Counted from the first letter of the stretch, positions 33,642-43,592 are shown. The stretch: DNA of 64,000 nt from Prevotella sp. MGM1 (GCF_002933775.1 NZ_BEWV01000177.1:1-64000); one strand, 5' to 3'. Translations and numbers: made by a program. The notes: generated by a model from the sequence alone, not told the origin.

Positions 33642-34669
33642 AACAATATTTTACGATTTACTTAATGTTTGGCAATTTATTTGCGAAAATAATATCAATC
33701 GATAACACCGGCACATAAAACCACGTCAAAATAATTTACGATATGCGGCAAAACATCATGAATTATCATTACAACGACACAGCCATAAACAGGAAAACAC
33801 GCAGCGCAAACCGTTTTGTCGTGATTTTACCCGATTTTGATACAGTTTTCGCAAATCACTGATTATAAATATATTACACTTTCTTTACGGTGATTTTCCG
33901 AACTATCTGACCGTCAGTCACATACAAACGGCCACATACTCCACCGGCTGTTTTTTGCATTTAGACACCCGTTGACCCGCATTGGGTATCCCGTTAGGCA
34001 GCACCCGGCAATCCGTCGGAAGACACCGGGCAACCAAATGCGGCGCAAAATGAAGCAAAACAGCTTGCAACGAGTATCCAAATGCGACACAACAGCCAAA
34101 AGCACGGAAAAAGACAGGCATGAAAACAGAGCGAAATCATCACCGGAACACCTCAAAACGACTTTTCCGACGCATTTCAAAGGCACTGTTTTTTCGGAAT
34201 ATTCATTATAGTGCGGAAATAAAAAATATGACTTATTCTTAATCATTACATGGTATTGGAACGATTATAAATATCAGATTATCAATATTCCACAAAACAA
34301 ATCACCCCACAAACTAATCTTCAAACAACTTATAAATATCTACCTGCGACAATTCTGCATTCTCTTTAAAAATCATTTCCAGCATTTTAAGCCAGCAACC
34401 ATAATAATATCTCGGAGCACTACCTATATTAACAAATAGCATATATATTCGAAAAGACGGCATCCACCTTTATAATCTCGTATGGTTAGAGCTGAATACT
34501 TAATGAGATACAACAATAGTATAAATAGAATTAAAAACAGGAATGATATTATAAAGTTTGCAAATACAACATTGAACATATTAGAATATTTTGTATGTTT
34601 ACAGTTAAGAATATTTATATAAACAACAATTCATAGTTGATTTCCAAACCACAATAAATAAAGAAGGAC
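33642..34669. other. AT-rich gene-free kilobase
   Basis: No reading frame here has coding character; the short leftward frames at 33914-34246 only cross repeat units. It holds the 22-bp-period repeat cluster at 33955-34088. From 34250 to 34669 I see only AT-rich sequence and no convincing promoter for the HNH gene. Confidence 0.6.
33955..34088. repeat. 22-bp-period interspersed repeat in inverted arrangement
   Basis: Units at 33955-33976 and 33977-33998 read in reverse orientation (TTGCATTTAGACACCCGTTG...). They are followed by more degenerate units and then a forward unit at 34067-34088 (GCAACGAGTATCCAAATGCG). Same family as at 1681, 14922 and 55866, here as head-to-head halves. Confidence 0.65.
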
Positions 34670-35410
34670 ATGATTGCATCCACATTAGCTTTTCAAGAAT
34701 TAGAGTCTAACTTTCTGCATTATATGCTTCAGTATGGAGGAATTGCAAAGAAAACAAGCCATGATTATATCAGTAGAATGCGATTCCTTTCTCAGTATTA
34801 TATATTGGATGAGAATATTACAGATGAATATGTAAACTTTATAATGAATGAGGAAAGAAAGGTGTATACACAAAGAAGCCGATACAATACTGTTAAAGCC
34901 TTAGGCGATTTTCAAGCCGGACTAAGAAAATTCCTCGCATTTGTAAAATCAGGCTATAACAAAAGAATTAACGATAGCATCCTTTCCGAAATACACAAAA
35001 TAGAAGATGACCATCAACTGACTTCAACAGAAAGAACTCAGATAATACAATCTCGTATCGGACAAGGGGTATTTCGAAATAAACTTGTCCAATACTGGAA
35101 TGGTTGTAGCGTAAGCGGATGTTCTTTTTTACCCGTACTGGTAGCTTCTCATATCCGGCCATGGTACGTCAGTGACAATGAACAGCGATTAGACATGTAC
35201 AACGGACTGTTATTGCAACCTAATCTCGATAAACTTTTTGACCAAGGCTATATAACATTCGATATACAAGGGAAAATACTTTGTAGCCATTTACTCGACT
35301 TAAATGACAGGAATTTATTAGGCATAGATAACAATATGCATCTGCTCAAAGTAGATGATATGCACATAAAATATCTCATGTATCACCAAGAGAATTGTTA
35401 TATCGGTTAG
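34670..35410 (+). CDS. HNH endonuclease with recombinase-like N-terminal helical domain
   Basis: 246 residues. The C-terminal half fits the HNH_2 (PF13391) pattern of restriction-type nucleases: C146/C151, ASHI (H161), RLDMYNGL (N178), then LDKLFDQGYITFD. The N-terminal 100 residues (YGGIAKKTSHDYISRMRFL...LGDFQAGLRKFLAF) are helical and resemble the SAM-like core-binding domain of tyrosine recombinases, which would be an unusual DNA-binding partner. AT-rich, isolated, no methyltransferase beside it; probably horizontally acquired. A restriction, defence or mobile-element nuclease is inferred. Its last 35 bases overlap a small opposite-strand gene. Confidence 0.8.
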   Translation: MIASTLAFQELESNFLHYMLQYGGIAKKTSHDYISRMRFLSQYYILDENITDEYVNFIMNEERKVYTQRSRYNTVKALGDFQAGLRKFLAFVKSGYNKRINDSILSEIHKIEDDHQLTSTERTQIIQSRIGQGVFRNKLVQYWNGCSVSGCSFLPVLVASHIRPWYVSDNEQRLDMYNGLLLQPNLDKLFDQGYITFDIQGKILCSHLLDLNDRNLLGIDNNMHLLKVDDMHIKYLMYHQENCYIG

Positions 35411-35573
35411 CACCGTATTCTCTTACGACACGCAAAGCACATTTTATTTTGTCAAGAGTATTTTGATATTCCTCCAAAACATCTTCACTCATCAAACACT
35501 GTATCTCTTCCGAAATTAAATATTTTGCCTCATCAAGTGCGTAGTATATAATCATTAGCTTTTCTCTATCCAT
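35376..35573 (-). CDS. small hypothetical protein, convergent with the HNH gene
   Basis: 65 residues, helical and charged (MDREKLMIIYYALDEAKYLI, then SEDVLEEYQNTLDKIKCAL). The frame is open to 35660, but the residues before the Met at 35573 look non-coding, and an imperfect -7 box (TATCTTCG) lies just upstream, so 35573 is preferred. It overlaps the HNH gene tail-to-tail by 35 bases. No family recognised. Confidence 0.42.
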   Translation of the reverse strand: MDREKLMIIYYALDEAKYLISEEIQCLMSEDVLEEYQNTLDKIKCALRVVREYGANRYNNSLGDT

Positions 35574-35882
35574 CGTTTTTGCGCGAAGATAAGCTTTTTT
35601 GTTATTATACAAAAGTAAATTACGTGATAAATATTTGGCAATAGGCAAAATAATATCCATTTAACCAAATAATCATTAAAGTTTCAATACACTTAACCAT
35701 ATACTCTAAAAGTTCCAGATAAGCAATTGGTAAAAATTAAAAATATAGCTTCCGACAATCGTTTCAAACATCCGGACACACCGTTTTTTTTAGATTTATC
35801 ATTTTTCAGCCACCATTCATTAAACGTTTTAATCATTATCCCGTCATAAAAAACGTGAATGAATAAAAAAAGTAACTATATA

Positions 35883-38828
35883 ATGAAAAGACTTCTATTG
35901 TGGATGGCCGTTATAACGGCGACAATTCCCGCTCTGGGACAACGTGTTATCACGGGAAAAATAGTGGAAAACGAATCGAAAGAAGCTATGATGATGACAA
36001 CCGTGAAACTGATGAAGACAGACAGCACGCTTGTGAAAGGACTGCTCACGGCAGAAAACGGCACATTCAGCGTAACAGCACCAGCCGACGGCAAATACAT
36101 ACTGAAAGTGACAAGTGTGGGATATAAAGACTATACAAACAACATAACCGTGACCGGTGGAAAAGATGTTCAACTGGGAACGATAGCCCTCACCGCAGAC
36201 GCCATCATGCTGGAAGGCACAACCGTGAAAGGACATGCAGCCAAGGTAACACTGAAAGAAGACACTTTCGTATATAACGCCGCCGCATACCGCACGCCGG
36301 AAGGCTCTGTTGTGGAAGAGTTGGTAAAGAGACTGCCAGGCGCACAGGTAGACGACGACGGCAAGATAACCATCAACGGCAAGGAAGTGAAAAAGATACT
36401 GATAGACGGCAAGGAATTCATGACGGGCGACACAAAGACGGCAATGAAGAACCTGCCCACCTCTATTATAGAAAAGGTGAAATCGTATGACGAGAAAAGC
36501 GACCTCGCCCGTATATCGGGAATAGATGACGGTAACGAACAAACAGTGCTTGACTTCGGCATCAAACGTGGTATGAATAAGGGATTTTTCACTAACAACG
36601 ACCTTGCAATCGGTACGAAAGACCGATATGCGGCACGTGTGATGGCAGCAAGGATGCAAGACAATTTCAGAGTAATGGGATTTGGGAATGCAAATAACGT
36701 CAACGACCGTGGATTTTCAGGCCGTGGCGGTGGCGGACGAAGCGGACTCACAGCTCATAAAATGGCCGGAGCCAACTTCAATTACGAGAAAAAAGACAAA
36801 CTGAAACTGGATGGAAGTGTACTTTGGAACCACAGCGATGGCGACACACGTACCAAAACGGCAGCAGAAAATTTCGTAAGCACAGTAGGCTCGTTCTCAA
36901 ATAGCCTGAACCAAAACTACTCACGCAGCAATAGTTGGAACGCGCAGATGCGTCTGGAATGGATGCCCGACACGATGACAAACATCATGTTCCGCCCGAA
37001 TTTCAGCTATTCCACAAACGACGGCTTATCGATGAGCCGCTCGGCAACTTACAAGGACGACCCGTATCTATACGTCTTCGACCCGCTGGACGAGAAAGAT
37101 ATAGAAGAACTGGCCGAAAATGACGTGATGGTAAACTCACGGAAAAACAACTCTATAAGCTACGGCGAGTCAAAAAATTTCGGCGGTTCGCTGCAAATCA
37201 ACCGCAAACTGAACAACACCGGACGAAACGTAACACTGAGAATGGGCGCAAACTATGGAGAGTCAGAAAACAAAAGTCTCTCAACTTCCAACGTGCATCT
37301 GTATCAGATTAAAAACATTCTCGGACTCGACTCCACATATCAGACAAACAGATATAACCTCACACCGCAGAAAAACTATAATTACAGTGTGAGAACGACA
37401 TACAGCGAGCCTATATTCAAGGCCACTTTCCTGCAATTCAGCTATGAATTTCAGTATAAATATACAAAGAGCGAACGCTCAACGTTTGATTTCAGCAACC
37501 TCGGTGAAAACTTCTTCGCCGACATCACGCCGCAATTCCGCGGGTGGGACGAATACCTCAACCGTTTAGATAATCCCTATCAGGACTATCTTGACGATGA
37601 CCTGAGCCGCTTCTCGGAGTACAAGAACTACATACACGACATACAGTTAATGCTGCGAATAATACGTCAGGCGTATAACTTCAACGTCGGAGTGACTGTG
37701 ATGCCGCAGAAAACACATTTCGTGCAGCGCTACCAGGGCCATCACGCCGACACGGTCCGCACGGTGACAAACGTGACCCCCACCCTCGATTTCCGCTGGA
37801 AGATATCGAAAGTGAGCCAACTGAGGTTCAACTACCGCGGATCGACAAGCCAACCGAGCATGACAGACCTGCTTGACATCACCGATGACAGTAATCCGCT
37901 GAACATCACGATGGGTAACCCGGGACTGAAGCCATCATTCACCAACAGTTTCTTCATACGCTACAACAACTACATACAGCACCGGCAGCAGGCTTTCGGA
38001 GCAAACATGAGTTTCAATACGACAAGCAACAGCTTCAGCAGCCGCGTGACATACAATCCCGAAACTGGAGGACGTATCACACGACCGGAGAACATAAACG
38101 GCAACTGGAACATTAAAGGATCGTTCTTCTACAACACGGCTATCGACACTACAGGCTATTTCAACGTGAACACATCTACCGATTTCGGATATGAACACTA
38201 CGTGAGCTATATCAGCATAAACCGTAATTCAGACTCACAAAAGAACGTTACAAAGTCTACATCCATACGTGAAAAACTTGCCGGAAGCTACCGCAACGAG
38301 TGGATTGAGTTTGAAGTGAACGGAACCGTGACATACAACCACGCAAGAAACGCTCTTCAACCCAACAGCAATCTCGACACATGGATATATTCTTACGGAT
38401 TCAATACAAGTATGACACTGCCTTGGGGAATGGGGCTATCCACAGACTTCAACATGAACAGCCGACGTGGATTCAACGATGAGTCGATGAACACCAACGA
38501 ACTGATATGGAATGCGCAGATAAGCCAGAGTTTCCTGAAAAACAAAAAACTCACCCTGTCGCTGCAGTTCTACGACCTGTTGCACCAACAGTCGACCATC
38601 AGCCGCACCATCAACGCCATGCAACGCAACGACACAGAGTATAATGCCATTACAAACTTTGCCATGCTGCACGTCATTTACCGCATGAACTTATTCGGAG
38701 GAAAAGCCGCACGTGAAGGTATGCGAGATGGCAGAAGGACTGACAGACCAGGCCAGAGAGGCGGACGCGGCCCGCGCATGGGTGGCAACCGCGGAGGTGG
38801 CGGTTTCGGCGGACCTGGAATGTTCTGA
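35883..38828 (+). CDS. TonB-receptor-like outer-membrane beta-barrel protein
   Basis: 981 residues: signal peptide (MKRLLLWMAVITATIPALGQ), CarboxypepD_reg-like domain (about 22-110, VITGKIVENESKEAMMMTTV, SVGYKDY), plug-like region (VVEELVKRLPGAQVDDDGKITINGKEVKKILIDGKEF pattern), then an OMP_b-brl_3 barrel. The C-terminal tail is Gly/Arg/Pro-rich (GQRGGRGPRMGGNRGGGGF). Such proteins lack a SusD partner and probably import a non-glycan ligand or have a structural role. ATG at 35883 is chosen at the signal peptide; 35859 is also open. An AAACGTTT motif (35823-35830) precedes it and could bind a LacI-type regulator. Confidence 0.9.
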   Translation: MKRLLLWMAVITATIPALGQRVITGKIVENESKEAMMMTTVKLMKTDSTLVKGLLTAENGTFSVTAPADGKYILKVTSVGYKDYTNNITVTGGKDVQLGTIALTADAIMLEGTTVKGHAAKVTLKEDTFVYNAAAYRTPEGSVVEELVKRLPGAQVDDDGKITINGKEVKKILIDGKEFMTGDTKTAMKNLPTSIIEKVKSYDEKSDLARISGIDDGNEQTVLDFGIKRGMNKGFFTNNDLAIGTKDRYAARVMAARMQDNFRVMGFGNANNVNDRGFSGRGGGGRSGLTAHKMAGANFNYEKKDKLKLDGSVLWNHSDGDTRTKTAAENFVSTVGSFSNSLNQNYSRSNSWNAQMRLEWMPDTMTNIMFRPNFSYSTNDGLSMSRSATYKDDPYLYVFDPLDEKDIEELAENDVMVNSRKNNSISYGESKNFGGSLQINRKLNNTGRNVTLRMGANYGESENKSLSTSNVHLYQIKNILGLDSTYQTNRYNLTPQKNYNYSVRTTYSEPIFKATFLQFSYEFQYKYTKSERSTFDFSNLGENFFADITPQFRGWDEYLNRLDNPYQDYLDDDLSRFSEYKNYIHDIQLMLRIIRQAYNFNVGVTVMPQKTHFVQRYQGHHADTVRTVTNVTPTLDFRWKISKVSQLRFNYRGSTSQPSMTDLLDITDDSNPLNITMGNPGLKPSFTNSFFIRYNNYIQHRQQAFGANMSFNTTSNSFSSRVTYNPETGGRITRPENINGNWNIKGSFFYNTAIDTTGYFNVNTSTDFGYEHYVSYISINRNSDSQKNVTKSTSIREKLAGSYRNEWIEFEVNGTVTYNHARNALQPNSNLDTWIYSYGFNTSMTLPWGMGLSTDFNMNSRRGFNDESMNTNELIWNAQISQSFLKNKKLTLSLQFYDLLHQQSTISRTINAMQRNDTEYNAITNFAMLHVIYRMNLFGGKAAREGMRDGRRTDRPGQRGGRGPRMGGNRGGGGFGGPGMF

Positions 38829-38886
38829 AAAACAAACTGCAACTATATATATTACATACCGACATTTAAAAACAGAAAACAAAGAC

Positions 38887-38934
38887 AGCATCCGCTTGGA
38901 TGGTCATAAAGACCAGAAAAGCGGATGCTTTTCA
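38887..38934 (+). terminator. intrinsic terminator after the barrel gene
   Basis: Outer stem AGCATCCGCTT/AAGCGGATGCT with an inner TGGTC/GACCA hairpin, followed by TTTT. Confidence 0.8.
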
Positions 38935-39055
38935 TTTGCCTGTCATACCATTGCCAGAAAGCCGGTTTGCGGACGTTTTATAAAAAGCAATTGCTTTTCA
39001 CCCAATTGAGATACCTATGAAAAAAAACAAAAATTATAAATAATATGGAAGACCA

Positions 39056-40075
39056 TTATTTCCGTCGACTGCTTTGCCGTATACGCTGCACCGTGGAGAT
39101 TACCTTTCGCACCGGAGTCATATCTCCACGTATATGATTTAAAAGGATTTGTGCCGCACTCTCACCCATCAGACGGCTCCGATCTTCTATTGTAGATAAT
39201 GTCGGACATACATCAGCGGCATATTCCGCATCACTGAAACCTATCAGGGCTATATCCGACGGCATCGAAAGACCGCGGCGTTTTATTGTCTTCATAGCTG
39301 AAAAGAGTAGCGTATCATTAAGTGCTATAATGCCATCGGGACACTCGTTGAGATCAAGTAGCGTATCGGTGGCGTCAACAGCTGACGCTGAATCGATATC
39401 ACTATATGCCACATAACAGGGGCGCAGAGGCAAACCATACTCACGCAGTGCCTCAATATATCCGTGCTTGCGATCAGCCACCATTTTCAAACGGCTCGGA
39501 CCACACAGAATGGCAATCCTACGGCAACCTTGTTTGATAAGATGATGTGTCGCGCGACGAGCCGCCTCTGCTCCATCGGCCGTCACGGAAGAATATGTCT
39601 GCATCGGTATGTCGCGTGCGACAAAAACCACCGGTATACCTCCGGCCATCAAAGAGCCGAAATGTGAGAAATCGGCCGTCTCCTGAGTCACGCTCGCTAT
39701 TATTCCGGCAACATGCAGATTGGCAAGATCTCGCACATTGGCATATTCCTCTACATATCTCTCATGTGAGTTTATGTTCACCACGGCATATCCGGCTGAT
39801 GCCGCAATGTGCTCTATCCCATCAAGCACAGATGAGTAAAAGTGGGTCACACCGTGGGGAACAATAACACCGATAACCGGCAGCGAACCGCTGCGCAGGC
39901 TATCGGCAATGATATTTTTGGTATAATTCATATCCCGTGCGGTCTGCATCACGAGTTCTCGCGTCTGCCTACTGATTGCGGGATTTGCTTGGAGAGCACG
40001 GCTCACCGTGGCGACACTTATACCGAGTCTCTCGGCAATGTCTTTCAGTTTGGCCGGTCTTCCTTCGTCTTTCAT
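39056..40075 (-). CDS. LacI-family transcriptional regulator
   Basis: 339 residues. Helix-turn-helix at 9-28 (KLKDIAERLGISVATVSRAL), hinge near 50-60, periplasmic-binding-like domain from about 64. Close paralogue of the protein at 409-1437. It has no obvious promoter of its own: its start lies 20 bases after the DUF5606 stop codon, so it is probably co-transcribed with coaE and DUF5606. No metabolic target genes lie beside it. Confidence 0.92.
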   Translation of the reverse strand: MKDEGRPAKLKDIAERLGISVATVSRALQANPAISRQTRELVMQTARDMNYTKNIIADSLRSGSLPVIGVIVPHGVTHFYSSVLDGIEHIAASAGYAVVNINSHERYVEEYANVRDLANLHVAGIIASVTQETADFSHFGSLMAGGIPVVFVARDIPMQTYSSVTADGAEAARRATHHLIKQGCRRIAILCGPSRLKMVADRKHGYIEALREYGLPLRPCYVAYSDIDSASAVDATDTLLDLNECPDGIIALNDTLLFSAMKTIKRRGLSMPSDIALIGFSDAEYAADVCPTLSTIEDRSRLMGESAAQILLNHIRGDMTPVRKVISTVQRIRQSSRRK

Positions 40076-40095
40076 TATCTCAGACAGTATCTTTC

Positions 40096-40536
40096 TTATT
40101 CTTTTCGGTCATCGATATTATCACCTTCCGTAGGTGTCATCTCTTCATCGAAATCGGAAATACCGTTACTTATAAGTATATTGTACCACTGGATAAGTTT
40201 CTTTATATCACTGTTATGCACACGGTCGCGATCGAAATCGGGCAGTATTTTTGCGAAATACTCACGCAGTTCGTCACCACTTGCCTTTTTATAATCCAAA
40301 GCAGAGGTCTTTCCTTCTTCAAGATTCTTCATACTTGTGAGCACTTTGTGCAACGGGACATCATCCGTTTCTGTATACATTGCGATATCTGCGAGCGATG
40401 TTATCCTGTCGGTGGCGAACGCAGGCATACGGCGGTGCGTATCGTCGAGAACCTCCACTATAAGACTGTTCTTTGCCCTTGATACCAATTTGTAAAGTCC
40501 GGGCTTTCCCGAGATTGCTAAGATTGTCTGTAACAT
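40096..40536 (-). CDS. DUF5606 protein
   Basis: 146 residues. LQTILAISGKPGLYKLVSRAKNSLIVE at the N-terminus is the hallmark of the small Bacteroidetes DUF5606 family: a beta-rich N-terminal domain followed by a helical region (LKKLIQWYNIL type) and an acidic tail. Cytoplasmic, function unknown. It starts 8 bases after coaE stops. Confidence 0.88.
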   Translation of the reverse strand: MLQTILAISGKPGLYKLVSRAKNSLIVEVLDDTHRRMPAFATDRITSLADIAMYTETDDVPLHKVLTSMKNLEEGKTSALDYKKASGDELREYFAKILPDFDRDRVHNSDIKKLIQWYNILISNGISDFDEEMTPTEGDNIDDRKE

Positions 40537-40544
40537 GTCTTTGT

Positions 40545-41099
40545 TTACTTCAATTTGTTTATTAATTCGTTTATCTGTCGGTCCACATCATGTGTACCAT
40601 CGTTTATTATCTCATAATCAGCACGCGCAATAACGGTTTCCTGTGGCAACTGCCGTGCCATCCATTCACGTACTTTCCCGCATGTAATTCCGTCACGTTC
40701 CATAACCCTTTTCACCCTTACACTATCGGGAGCAGTCACCGCTATTACCTTATCTACAAGCCGGTCAAATCCCGACTCATATAGAATGGCGCACTCCATC
40801 CACTCTATTCCGCTATTTTCAAAATCAACGGCAACAGCCGGATGCACAATGGCGTCTATAGCTTGCGCATTGCTTTCCGAAGCAAGAAGAAAACTCGCAA
40901 CGGCCGCTTTATTGAGTTTGCCGTCTTTATATGTGTCCGGACCAATGAGTTCCGTCAGCCGCTCTTTTATCTCATCAGAAGAACTGATTATACGTTTGGC
41001 CGCGCTGTCACAGTCATAGACTTTTATCCCCAAAGCTTCAAGTCTGGCACAAACATAGCTTTTTCCACTGCCGATACCTCCGGTAATTCCTATTCTCAT
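40545..41099 (-). CDS. coaE: dephospho-CoA kinase
   Basis: 184 residues. P-loop GGIGSGKSYV (7-16) and typical CoaE body (YDCDSAAKRI, IVHPAVAVDFEN, ARADYEIINDGT). It phosphorylates dephospho-CoA to CoA with ATP, the last step of CoA synthesis. In the leftward operon, 106 bases after the YbbR-like gene and 8 bases before DUF5606. Confidence 0.96.
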   Translation of the reverse strand: MRIGITGGIGSGKSYVCARLEALGIKVYDCDSAAKRIISSSDEIKERLTELIGPDTYKDGKLNKAAVASFLLASESNAQAIDAIVHPAVAVDFENSGIEWMECAILYESGFDRLVDKVIAVTAPDSVRVKRVMERDGITCGKVREWMARQLPQETVIARADYEIINDGTHDVDRQINELINKLK

Positions 41100-41205
41100 C
41101 CTTATCAGCCGCGTATTTCAACCATTAACAGACAGAGCCGTACTCCATCGAATGGCATTAATATCCCATTCGGGCATATCAACAACTCCGATATCGTATA
41201 TCCCG

Positions 41206-42183
41206 TCATTCTTCCTCGATAAGATAATCCACTGAACCAACATCTATCTTCGCCCTACTTACGTCATGCGGTATCCCTTTCAGATGTACCGCACATTTAT
41301 CCGACGGATGCCGCATTATCTCTTCATAATCAGCAACCACCGTAAAATCAGACGGTCGAAGTTTTTTCAACCGGCTTATACCCGTAACAAAATGAACGGT
41401 GACTTTCGATGGAAATGTTCTCAGCACCTTACCGTCAGGAAAATTGACACCCGTCACCGGCACACTCATGTTTGCCTCCGTGAGCACATCGGTATAAAAA
41501 GCCATCTTTATCCTATCCGGCACGCACTTCGCACCTCGTATTTTCTGTAATCCGCAGGTTATAGAGAGCGTATCCCGGAAGTTATCATAGTTCAACGTCT
41601 CCGTATATACCACGTCTATACTGTCCAATTTCTCCTCTGCGGCATACACATCGACACTGTCTGGCTGATAATCCACGTGAGAAATAAAATAAAGTTGCTC
41701 CGGAACCACATGCCCGCGCCATCTGACAGGCACACGCTTGCACAGTCCGTAATTAAAAAAGAACTCCGACTTATCCGGTTTTATACTCACGATTTTAGTC
41801 GAAGCCGACAACTGTTGATATATGAAACGCTGCAACTCGGCCGATGTTATCGAAGCACTCTCCGTGCCACGTACATATGATTTGAAGTTTATACGCAGCG
41901 GACGCAAGATGTCTCTATATTCATATCCAAGCAAAACGAGTCCTTTATCCCTCACCACCACTTTCATGGTATCCGTACTCGGAGATATGAGTACCACGTT
42001 ATCAGGCACATTCACTATGCTGACAGGTATTCTCACTTCTTTTTCATAGGTCTCATTAAGCGTCATCAACAACCAGAAGACAGCGGAAAGCGCAAGAAAA
42101 AACAAAAAAATCAGGAAATCCTTATTCACTAATTTGAATAAGGATTTCCTGACTATATGTGCTATGCGATACCGCCAGTCCAT
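41206..42183 (-). CDS. YbbR-domain (CdaR-like) membrane-anchored protein
   Basis: 325 residues. One N-terminal transmembrane helix (about 23-43, DFLIFLFFLALSAVFWLLMT) followed by periplasmic beta-rich YbbR repeats (IPVSIVNVPDNVVLISPST..., VPVTGVNFPDGKVLRTFPSKV). In Firmicutes YbbR proteins regulate diadenylate cyclase; here the neighbours are yajC and coaE and the role is unknown. Its start codon follows the yajC stop directly (no intervening base). Confidence 0.88.
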   Translation of the reverse strand: MDWRYRIAHIVRKSLFKLVNKDFLIFLFFLALSAVFWLLMTLNETYEKEVRIPVSIVNVPDNVVLISPSTDTMKVVVRDKGLVLLGYEYRDILRPLRINFKSYVRGTESASITSAELQRFIYQQLSASTKIVSIKPDKSEFFFNYGLCKRVPVRWRGHVVPEQLYFISHVDYQPDSVDVYAAEEKLDSIDVVYTETLNYDNFRDTLSITCGLQKIRGAKCVPDRIKMAFYTDVLTEANMSVPVTGVNFPDGKVLRTFPSKVTVHFVTGISRLKKLRPSDFTVVADYEEIMRHPSDKCAVHLKGIPHDVSRAKIDVGSVDYLIEEE

Positions 42184-42510
42184 TTATTTTGTCTGCACAG
42201 GTGTGCTTGCCATATCCTTGAAGACATAGCCTTTGTCTACACGTATCACCACTCCCTTGGCTATTTCCACCTCAATGATGTTTGCCGCAAGATCTATTTT
42301 CTTCACCGTTCCGTAGATGCCGCCACCGGTCACCACAGATGTTCCTACGGCAAGAGAGTTCTGGAAGTTCTGTATCTCTTTCTGCTTCTTCTGCTGAGGT
42401 CTGATCATGAAGAACCACATGATGGCAAACAAGGCCACCATCATAAGAAGCATGCTTGTCATTCCACCACCCTGGGCAGCCTGAGCCGATAAAAATAATG
42501 TTGTTGTCAT
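42184..42510 (-). CDS. yajC: preprotein translocase subunit YajC
   Basis: 108 residues. One transmembrane helix (about 18-37, TSMLLMMVALFAIMWFFMI) followed by IRPQQKKQKEIQNFQNSLAVGTSVVTGGGIYGTV, the invariant YajC signature. It is an accessory subunit associated with SecDF in the inner membrane. It lies between nusB (29 bases) and the YbbR-like gene (0 bases). Confidence 0.95.
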   Translation of the reverse strand: MTTTLFLSAQAAQGGGMTSMLLMMVALFAIMWFFMIRPQQKKQKEIQNFQNSLAVGTSVVTGGGIYGTVKKIDLAANIIEVEIAKGVVIRVDKGYVFKDMASTPVQTK

Positions 42511-42539
42511 ATTCGATGTTTATTCGTTTTAATCCGTGT

Positions 42540-43517
42540 TTATTCGTTTTCAGTCTTTTCACCTCCCTTTGGCATGCTTACCCGTTGAGGCTCGATGCTT
42601 TTGAGCAGACGCCCAGTATCCACCAAGTGGCGTGCGATGGTGTCAAGCATGCCGTTGATATATCCGCCACTTCGCGGTGTACTGTACAGTTTCGACATTT
42701 CCACATATTCGTTGATAGAAACACTTATCGGTATAGTGGGGAACGTCATAATCTCAGCTATAGCTATCTGCATTATCACTACATCCATATATGCGAGACG
42801 TCCGAAGTCCCAATTACGCGAGGCCTCACTCATGAAACGCTGGTATTCATCGGCATTCAGAATAGTAGCACGGAACAGTTTGCGGGCGTAATCCCTGTCG
42901 TCATCACTGTTATATTCAGGAAGCAGTTCCTGCTTCGGACCGTTCTTCTCGTCAAACCGCTTTATTGTTTTAAGTACAAATGTGTCAACCACCTCCTTGT
43001 CATCGTTCCAGTACAGACTCTGTTCTTCGAGCACATCATCGAGTGCCTCGTTCTCCTGTATCAATGTTCTGTATATCTTCCGCCAAAGCTCACGGTCGGC
43101 AGCATAAGAATCATCACCGCTTGCCATGTATTCCTTATATATATTGCTTTCGGTAATCTGCAAATACAACTTCCTGACAAACTCAGCCTCGTCATCCCAT
43201 GTCTTCTTCTGGCTCTCCATAAATTCGTTCAGCATCTTGTTTTCTTCAAGTTGAAGAGCGAACTTATTATATATGAATTTCGTGGACGGCTCTTCCGTTC
43301 CCTCACGTCTTGCTTTTGCCTGAGCCACCTCCACATGTTTACGAGCCTCTTTTGTCACCGCCACCATGAGCGCCAACAAATAATTATACAAGTCGTAGGC
43401 TTTTGAAAGACTGAAAAACAATTCTTTCTCGGCAGAGTCTATATTCTTGTTTCCGTTTTGATAGTACGCATAGGTTAACTGAACTATCTTGATTCTTATA
43501 ATTTCGCGGTTTATCAT
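42540..43517 (-). CDS. nusB: transcription antitermination factor NusB (long Bacteroidetes form)
   Basis: 325 residues, about twice the length of enterobacterial NusB, as usual in Bacteroidetes. The N-terminal 190 residues (INREIIRIKIVQLTYAYYQ) are a diverged first part and the C-terminal 120 residues carry the canonical NusB helices (RDYARKLFRATILNADEYQ, YMDVVIMQIAIAEIMTFP, SINEYVEMSKLY). It acts with NusE in rRNA antitermination. First gene of the operon, behind a TAATTTTG promoter (43585-43592). Confidence 0.93.
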   Translation of the reverse strand: MINREIIRIKIVQLTYAYYQNGNKNIDSAEKELFFSLSKAYDLYNYLLALMVAVTKEARKHVEVAQAKARREGTEEPSTKFIYNKFALQLEENKMLNEFMESQKKTWDDEAEFVRKLYLQITESNIYKEYMASGDDSYAADRELWRKIYRTLIQENEALDDVLEEQSLYWNDDKEVVDTFVLKTIKRFDEKNGPKQELLPEYNSDDDRDYARKLFRATILNADEYQRFMSEASRNWDFGRLAYMDVVIMQIAIAEIMTFPTIPISVSINEYVEMSKLYSTPRSGGYINGMLDTIARHLVDTGRLLKSIEPQRVSMPKGGEKTENE

Positions 43518-43584
43518 ACTTAATTTATATGGTTGACTTTATTATTGAGATACACTTATCCTTCGCAACAATGTCTTTTGCTTG

Positions 43585-43592
43585 CAAAATTA
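43585..43592 (-). promoter_or_regulatory. -7 promoter element (TAATTTTG) of the nusB operon
   Basis: Exact TAnnTTTG match on the minus strand, 68 bases upstream of nusB. Confidence 0.55.

Noticed and set aside
33914-34246. Leftward frames in the gene-free kilobase
   Set aside because: They consist largely of 22-bp repeat units; no signal peptide, motif or promoter.
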